Under the pieces are notes generated by a model. The model saw only the letters and a program-made list of their open reading frames with translations. It made no database searches and was not told the origin of the DNA. Both the position numbers and the translations under genes were made by a program. Positions 50,472 to 54,887 of a stretch of 54,887 bases of DNA are shown piece after piece; the stretch's first letter is position 1, and every line of letters starts with the position of its first letter. Source of the DNA: Nitriliruptoraceae bacterium (lineage in GTDB: Bacteria; Actinomycetota; Nitriliruptoria; Nitriliruptorales; Nitriliruptoraceae); the NCBI GenBank assembly GCA_007130695.1, contig SLRZ01000173.1, positions 1 through 54,887 on the forward strand, in the 5' to 3' direction.

Positions 50472-51707
50472 GTGACCAGAACCGCCACCGCGCTGCGTGC
50501 ACCGTTCCTCGTCCTGGCACGGCTGCCGTTGGCCGGCAAGATCGTGCTCGCACTGGCCACCGTCTACCTCGTGTGGGGCTCCACCCTGTTCGCGACCCAG
50601 GTCGCCCTGGAGACCATCCCGCCGTTCTCGCTGCAGGCGACCCGCTTCCTGCTCGCGGGCACGTTGCTCTACCTCGTCGCCTCACGAATCGGCGACCGTC
50701 ACGGCGACCGGCCCACGCTGTACCACTGGTGGCAGGCGCTGCTGACCGGCAACCTGCTGATGGTGGGCGGCACGGGCTTCCTCACCCTGGCCCAGACCCG
50801 GATCCCCTCGGGCACCGCCGGGCTGCTGCTGGCCACGGTGCCGATCTGGCTCGCGCTGCTCGCACGCGTCGTCTTCGCCGAACGGCTCTCGGCGCGTGCC
50901 TGGACCGGCCTCGTCGTCGGGCTCCTCGGCGTCGGGATGCTGCTGGACCCCTCGGGTGGCGGGCACCTCGGCGGCATGCTGCTCGCCATGCTCGGGGCGT
51001 TCGCCTGGGCCGCCGGCTCCCTGCGCTCACGGGTCAACGACGCACCGTCCCGGCCCCTGCTCGCCGCCGCGATGCAGATGATCTGCGGGGGAGCGGGCTT
51101 CCTGCTGCTCGCCCTGCTGCGCGGCGAGCCCACGCAGATCCGGTGGGAGGCGTTGGGCTGGTCCTCACTGGTGTCGTTCACCTACCTGCTCACCGCGGGA
51201 TCGCTGGTGGCGTTCACGGCCTACAGCTGGCTGCTGCGAAACGTCTCCACCACCCTCGTGGGCACCTACGCGTACGTGAACCCGGCGATCGCCGTCCTGT
51301 TGGGGTGGCTCTTCGCCGGCGAGCGCTACACGGCTGCGACCCTGGTGGCCGGTGGGGTCGTGCTGGCCGCCGTGATCCTGATCATCACCGGCCGGCCGGG
51401 CGTCCCCGTCCCCGCGCAGGCGACCTCCGGCGGCGACGTGTTCGCGGGTGAGCGGCGGTGGCACAAGGTCCGGCGTCAGCTCGACCGGCTTCCCTCGCCC
51501 CAGCGCCTGGCCGCCGGCGCGCGGCGGGTCGCCCCGACCCCCCTCGCCGCGGCCGCGACCCCCGCCGCCGGGCATGCGCACCAGTCGGTCAGACGTTCGG
51601 AGCGGCCCGGCCGCGCTCACCGAGCGCGTCGAGCAGGGCCGAGGCACCCAGCCGTAGTCGGCGAGGCACGAGCCAGTCGTCCCCGGCGAGCGCGCGTACG
51701 AGGCTGA
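50472..51707 (+). CDS. EamA/DMT family transporter with long basic C-terminal tail
   Basis: Drug/metabolite transporter superfamily protein, 411 residues. Ten hydrophobic helices in two EamA repeats span about 20-305 (VYLVWGSTLFATQVALETIP, then LRNVSTTLVGTYAYVNPAIA). Members export amino acids or related metabolites, which suits control by the divergent MocR regulator. After residue 305 comes an unusual 100-residue Arg/Ala-rich tail; its last 40 residues lie antisense to deoC (51589-51707). The expected length is near 300, so the tail may be real or the result of a lost stop. GTG 50472 is chosen near the first helix. Confidence 0.82.
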   Translation: MTRTATALRAPFLVLARLPLAGKIVLALATVYLVWGSTLFATQVALETIPPFSLQATRFLLAGTLLYLVASRIGDRHGDRPTLYHWWQALLTGNLLMVGGTGFLTLAQTRIPSGTAGLLLATVPIWLALLARVVFAERLSARAWTGLVVGLLGVGMLLDPSGGGHLGGMLLAMLGAFAWAAGSLRSRVNDAPSRPLLAAAMQMICGGAGFLLLALLRGEPTQIRWEALGWSSLVSFTYLLTAGSLVAFTAYSWLLRNVSTTLVGTYAYVNPAIAVLLGWLFAGERYTAATLVAGGVVLAAVILIITGRPGVPVPAQATSGGDVFAGERRWHKVRRQLDRLPSPQRLAAGARRVAPTPLAAAATPAAGHAHQSVRRSERPGRAHRARRAGPRHPAVVGEARASRPRRARVRG

Positions 51708-52476
51708 GCAGCCGGGTGGCATCGTCGGCCTCCCGGATCCCGCCGGAGGCCTTGACGCCGACGGGGCGGCCCGTGTGGCGCTCGAAGGTCAGGGCCTCCT
51801 CGACCAGGACGAGGACGGCGGCCGCCGACGCCCCGGGCCCGTCCTTGCCGGTCGAGGTCTTCAACAGGTCCGCGCCGGCGAGCATCGCGATCCAGGCCGC
51901 CCGCGCCACCGTGTCGCCGTCCGGCAGGGACCCGGTCTCGAGGATCACCTTGCACGTCGCACCGGCGCACGCCCCGATCAGGGTGACCAGCTGTCGGTGG
52001 GCCTCCCACTCACGGCCGTCGAGCAGCGCCCCCCGGTCGAGCACCAGGTCGATCTCGTCCGCGCCGGCGGCCACGGCGGCCTCCACCTCGGCCACCCGGA
52101 CCGCCAGCGGCGAGCGGGCGCTCGGGAACGCGCCCGCGACGGCGGCGGCCCGCACGTCGCTGCCGGAGAGCACCGCGGCGACCTCACCGACGAGGTCCGG
52201 CCACACGCACACGGCGGCCACCTCCCGCCCGTCGAGCCGTTCGTCCCGGGCGCGGGTGGCCAGGCGCCGCACCCGGCCGGGGGTGTCGGTGGCCTCCAGG
52301 CTGGTGAGGTCCACCAGCCCGTACGCACAGGCCACGAGGTCGTCGTCGGCCACCGCGCGTTCGAGGGCGCGCTCGAGATCCCGGGCGTCGTGGCGTGCGG
52401 GCAGCGCGTCGAGCAGGCCGGCCAGGGCCCGCGCGTCGGCCGGCGGCGTCCCGGTCGGGCCCGTTTCGGGGGACAC
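51589..52476 (-). CDS. deoC: Deoxyribose-phosphate aldolase
   Basis: Class I aldolase of 295 residues cleaving 2-deoxyribose-5-phosphate to glyceraldehyde-3-phosphate and acetaldehyde in deoxynucleoside catabolism. The Schiff-base Lys206 is in LLKTSTGK; CKVILETG and GVKASGGI supply the other active-site residues, with Asp in DEIDLVLD. It is of the longer bacterial type. Its 3' end overlaps the 3' end of the convergent EamA gene by 119 nt. The thioesterase gene lies 5 nt upstream on the same strand, so the two are probably cotranscribed. Confidence 0.93.
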   Translation of the reverse strand: MSPETGPTGTPPADARALAGLLDALPARHDARDLERALERAVADDDLVACAYGLVDLTSLEATDTPGRVRRLATRARDERLDGREVAAVCVWPDLVGEVAAVLSGSDVRAAAVAGAFPSARSPLAVRVAEVEAAVAAGADEIDLVLDRGALLDGREWEAHRQLVTLIGACAGATCKVILETGSLPDGDTVARAAWIAMLAGADLLKTSTGKDGPGASAAAVLVLVEEALTFERHTGRPVGVKASGGIREADDATRLLSLVRALAGDDWLVPRRLRLGASALLDALGERGRAAPNV

Positions 52477-52481
52477 GCCGC

Positions 52482-53318
52482 TCAGCGCCCGGGGCGTGCG
52501 GCCAGTGCGAGCTGGCGGGAGAGCACCACCAGGTCGCCGTCGGCGTCCCAGACCTCGCCGTCCTCCTCCAGGTAGCCGGCGCTGATGGAGTCGGTGGTGA
52601 ACATCGAGGCGAGCCAGCCCTGGGCCGGACGCTTGCGCACCTGCACGGTCAGCTCAAGCGTGGGGACCCAGCCGAGCTCCCCCTCGCCGCTGTTGAACAC
52701 CGCCGGGGGGTAGGCGTCGGCGACCGCCAGCAGGCCGAGGGTGTCCATCTCGCCGTCGGGCCACTTGATCCAGCCGCCCATCTGCCCACGCCCCACCGGC
52801 TTGCCCTGCGACCAGCCCATCATCCCGGGCGGGGTCCGCCGGTCGAAGCGGAGAGCGAACGACGGCGGGCTCTCACCGGCGGCCTCCGCGCGGCGCTGGG
52901 CCTCGTCGGTCCAGGCGTCGCACTCCTCCAGCGGTGGCAGCTCCAGGGCCTCGCGGTCCTGTCGGGTCGGGCCCTGGGCGGTGGAGAGATCCCCGAAGGC
53001 GCCCAGCAGCGTGACCATGGGCTTGCCGCCCTGGTGGAGCTGGCCCCGGATCGTGGAGTGCCGCCGGCCGGAGCGCACCACCTCGACGTCGATGTCGATC
53101 GGGCCGGGCTGCGGTGGGGCGAGGTAGTGCGCCGTGATCGTGATCGGGTCCGGATGCGGGGTCGGTTCGCGCATCGCCCGGGCGGCCATCGCCAGCAGAT
53201 AGCCGCCGTTGGGGACCGACCCGACGGGGGAGACCGACCAGCCCTCCACGATCTCACCCCGGTAGCGGCCCTCGTCGACCTGCTCGACGGCGGTGTCCTG
53301 CTCGAAACGACTCGTCAA
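52482..53318 (-). CDS. Acyl-CoA thioesterase family protein (double hotdog)
   Basis: Protein of 278 residues with two hotdog-like halves. The N-terminal half has WSVSPVGSVPNGGYLLAMAARA and TITAHYLAPPQPG; the C-terminal half has WVPTLELTVQVRKRPAQGWL and DGEVWDADGDLVVLSRQLALAA. This matches the TesB-like/thioesterase superfamily group of actinobacteria that hydrolyses acyl-CoA. TTG 53318 is the apparent start (the frame begins TSRFEQDT) with GGGAG upstream, and a minus-strand TAGGCT hexamer at 53364-53359 is a possible -10. deoC follows after 5 nt. Confidence 0.85.
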   Translation of the reverse strand: MTSRFEQDTAVEQVDEGRYRGEIVEGWSVSPVGSVPNGGYLLAMAARAMREPTPHPDPITITAHYLAPPQPGPIDIDVEVVRSGRRHSTIRGQLHQGGKPMVTLLGAFGDLSTAQGPTRQDREALELPPLEECDAWTDEAQRRAEAAGESPPSFALRFDRRTPPGMMGWSQGKPVGRGQMGGWIKWPDGEMDTLGLLAVADAYPPAVFNSGEGELGWVPTLELTVQVRKRPAQGWLASMFTTDSISAGYLEEDGEVWDADGDLVVLSRQLALAARPGR

Positions 53319-53487
53319 CCCCGGCTCCCCAGCTCGCGGACCATCTGCGGACCGCCGAGCCTAGTTGGCTCTGCGCCCCGTCCCGCGACCGGGGCCGCGC
53401 CGGCCGCACCCGCTGGGTGGCCGGGGTGGTGGGCGCTACCCTCGGCGCCTCCCACGACGCCTTCCGCCGCCAGCGGAGGGTCCCCGC

Positions 53488-54887
53488 ATGCGAAGTGAGC
53501 ACAGCCCCGTGAGCGAGCACACCGAGTCCGCCGCCGGCGAGCAGGCCCCCACCGTCGAGGCCGATCTGCCCACCATCGTCGAGCTCTGCAAGAAGCGCGG
53601 CATCATCTTCCCGTCCTCGGAGATCTACGGCGGCTTCCGTTCCCAGTGGGACTACGGGCCGCTCGGGGTCGAGCTCAAGGACAACGTCAAGCGGCAGTGG
53701 TGGCGTTCGATGGTGCAGCTGCGTCAGGACGTCGTCGGGCTGGACGCGGCCATCCTGATGCACCCCAAGGTGTGGGAGGCCTCGGGCCACCTCGAGAACT
53801 TCTCCGACCCGCTGGTCGAGTGCGTGGAGTGCCACAAGCGCTGGCGCGCCGACCACCTGATGGAGGATGCCGGCCAGACCACCCTCGAGGGCATCACCTG
53901 CCCGGGGTGCAGCGGCCGGCTGACCGACCCGAAGAACTTCAACCTGATGTTCAAGACGTTCTCCGGCCCGGTGGAGGACGCCAACAACGCGGTGTGGATG
54001 CGGCCCGAGACCGCCCAGGCGATGTTCGTCGACTTCCTCACGATCCAGCGGGCCAACCGTCTGAAGGTGCCCTTCGGCATCGCACAGGTCGGCAAGTCGT
54101 TCCGCAACGAGATCACCCCGGGCAACTTCATCTTCCGCACCCGCGAGTTCGAGCAGATGGAGATGGAGTTCTTCGTCGAGCCCGGCAGCGACGAGGACTG
54201 GCACCAGTACTGGATCGACGAGCGGCTGCGCTGGTACACCGACCTCGGGATCCGCCGGGAGAACCTCCAGATCCGGGAGCACGAGGAGGACGAACTCTCG
54301 CACTACGCCAAGCGCACCGTCGACGTGGAGTACTACTTCCCCGACGGGTCCCTCGGCTGGGCGGAGCTCGAGGGCGTCGCCAACCGCACCGACTTCGACC
54401 TGAAGGCCCACGAGGCCCTCTCCGGCCAGGACCTGCGCTACTACGACCAGCCCAACGACGCCCGCTACCACCCCTACGTGATCGAGCCGGCCGCCGGCGC
54501 GACCCGCGCCACGCTCGCGTTCCTCTACGACGCCTACCGCGTCGAGGAGGCGCCCGACGCCGACGGCAAGCTGCAGTCGCGGACGGTGCTGAAGCTCGAC
54601 CCGCGGCTGTCGCCGTACAAGGTGGCGGTCCTGCCGCTGTCCAAGAAGGACACGCTCACCCCCACGGCCCGTGAGGTCTTCGACCGCTGCAAGGTCCGGT
54701 GGATGACCGAGTACGACGAGACGCAGTCGATCGGCCGCCGGTACCGCCGGCAGGACGAGATCGGGACCCCCTACTGCGTCACCGTCGACTTCGAGACCCT
54801 CGAGGACCGGGCGGTCACGATCCGTGACCGGGACACCATGACCCAGGACCGGGTCTCGATCGACCGCCTCGAGGGCTACCTCGCCGA
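53488..54887 (+). CDS. glyS: Glycyl-tRNA synthetase (alpha2, eukaryotic-like type), 3' truncated by window edge
   Basis: Class II synthetase charging tRNA-Gly; 466 complete codons are visible and the frame is still open at the window end. The usual length is 450-500, so only the tail of the anticodon-binding domain is missing. Class II motif 1 region [13 protein letters not shown], the zinc-binding insertion CVECHKRW...CPGCSGRL, motif 2 FRNEITPGN and [10 protein letters not shown], and the motif 3 region [14 protein letters not shown] are all present. ATG 53488 has GGAGGG 7 nt upstream; TACCCT (53437-53442) is a possible -10. In many actinobacteria glyS lies next to recO and uppS; here several genes intervene. 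Confidence 0.96.
   Translation, partial: MRSEHSPVSEHTESAAGEQAPTVEADLPTIVELCKKRGIIFPSSEIYGGFRSQWDYGPLGVELKDNVKRQWWRSMVQLRQDVVGLDAAILMHPKVWEASGHLENFSDPLVECVECHKRWRADHLMEDAGQTTLEGITCPGCSGRLTDPKNFNLMFKTFSGPVEDANNAVWMRPETAQAMFVDFLTIQRANRLKVPFGIAQVGKSFRNEITPGNFIFRTREFEQMEMEFFVEPGSDEDWHQYWIDERLRWYTDLGIRRENLQIREHEEDELSHYAKRTVDVEYYFPDGSLGWAELEGVANRTDFDLKAHEALSGQDLRYYDQPNDARYHPYVIEPAAGATRATLAFLYDAYRVEEAPDADGKLQSRTVLKLDPRLSPYKVAVLPLSKKDTLTPTAREVFDRCKVRWMTEYDETQSIGRRYRRQDEIGTPYCVTVDFETLEDRAVTIRDRDTMTQDRVSIDRLEGYLA

Overview
The window is gene-dense, very GC-rich DNA from a bacterial chromosome. GTG and TTG starts, many ATGA/GTGA overlaps, and families typical of Actinomycetota (DUF3090, SCO1664, SCO6745, DUF4916 Nudix, a BldD-like regulator) point to a high-GC actinobacterium. 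Acidic proteins and archaeal-type prolyl-tRNA synthetase suggest a deep-branching lineage such as Nitriliruptoria, but that placement is inference. I see no rRNA, tRNA, CRISPR array, insertion sequence or prophage; the only mobile element I can support is an intein.

Layout. 1-9.3 kb: the end of a branched-chain aminotransferase, an SLC12-type cation-chloride cotransporter, then mostly minus-strand genes (P450, YbhB/PEBP protein, methyltransferase, Lrp/AsnC regulator divergent from a PLP decarboxylase, Nudix protein, two tiny acidic lipoproteins). 9.4-15.0 kb: a J-domain protein, an SCO6745-family protein, a ZnuCBA-type metal importer with two matching promoter/operator units, and two small membrane proteins. 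15.3-24.4 kb: a co-directional core cluster hrcA-dnaJ-rsmE-(BldD-like)-phoH-ybeY-corC/hlyC-cdd-era, whose phoH carries a class 3 intein with a LAGLIDADG endonuclease. 24.4-35.4 kb: an SLC13/RCK permease, a methyltransferase, a rhodanese and an MBL-rhodanese sulfur pair, a universal stress protein, and a three-domain ACP-FAAL-PlsC protein coupled to an MFS transporter. 35.5-45 kb: a GH3 glycosidase, an SRPBCC protein, proS, an ABC-2 exporter, and the conserved trio phosphatase-DUF3090-SCO1664. 45-54.9 kb: recO, a phosphoesterase, uppS, a CoA-type Nudix protein, a LacI regulator, a MocR/EamA divergent pair, deoC, a thioesterase and the start of glyS.

How the genes fit together. The core cluster covers heat-shock control, rRNA modification and maturation, and ribosome assembly. 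The order era-recO-uppS-glyS, often contiguous in actinobacteria, is here split by about 20 kb of accessory genes. The sulfur pair shares an 11-nt element about 100 nt upstream of each start. Several promoters have a TA(G/C)NNT -10 hexamer directly at or just before the start codon, suggesting leaderless mRNAs for proS, the SRPBCC gene, the phosphoesterase and the MocR gene.

The most notable items are the class 3 intein in PhoH, the ACP-FAAL-PlsC fusion with its MFS partner (an analogue of Aas/LplT with a different architecture), the twin operators of the metal-uptake locus, and a BldD homologue with an intact c-di-GMP-binding signature. Apart from 15035-15342 (described as a feature), no gene-free gap exceeds 300 bases.
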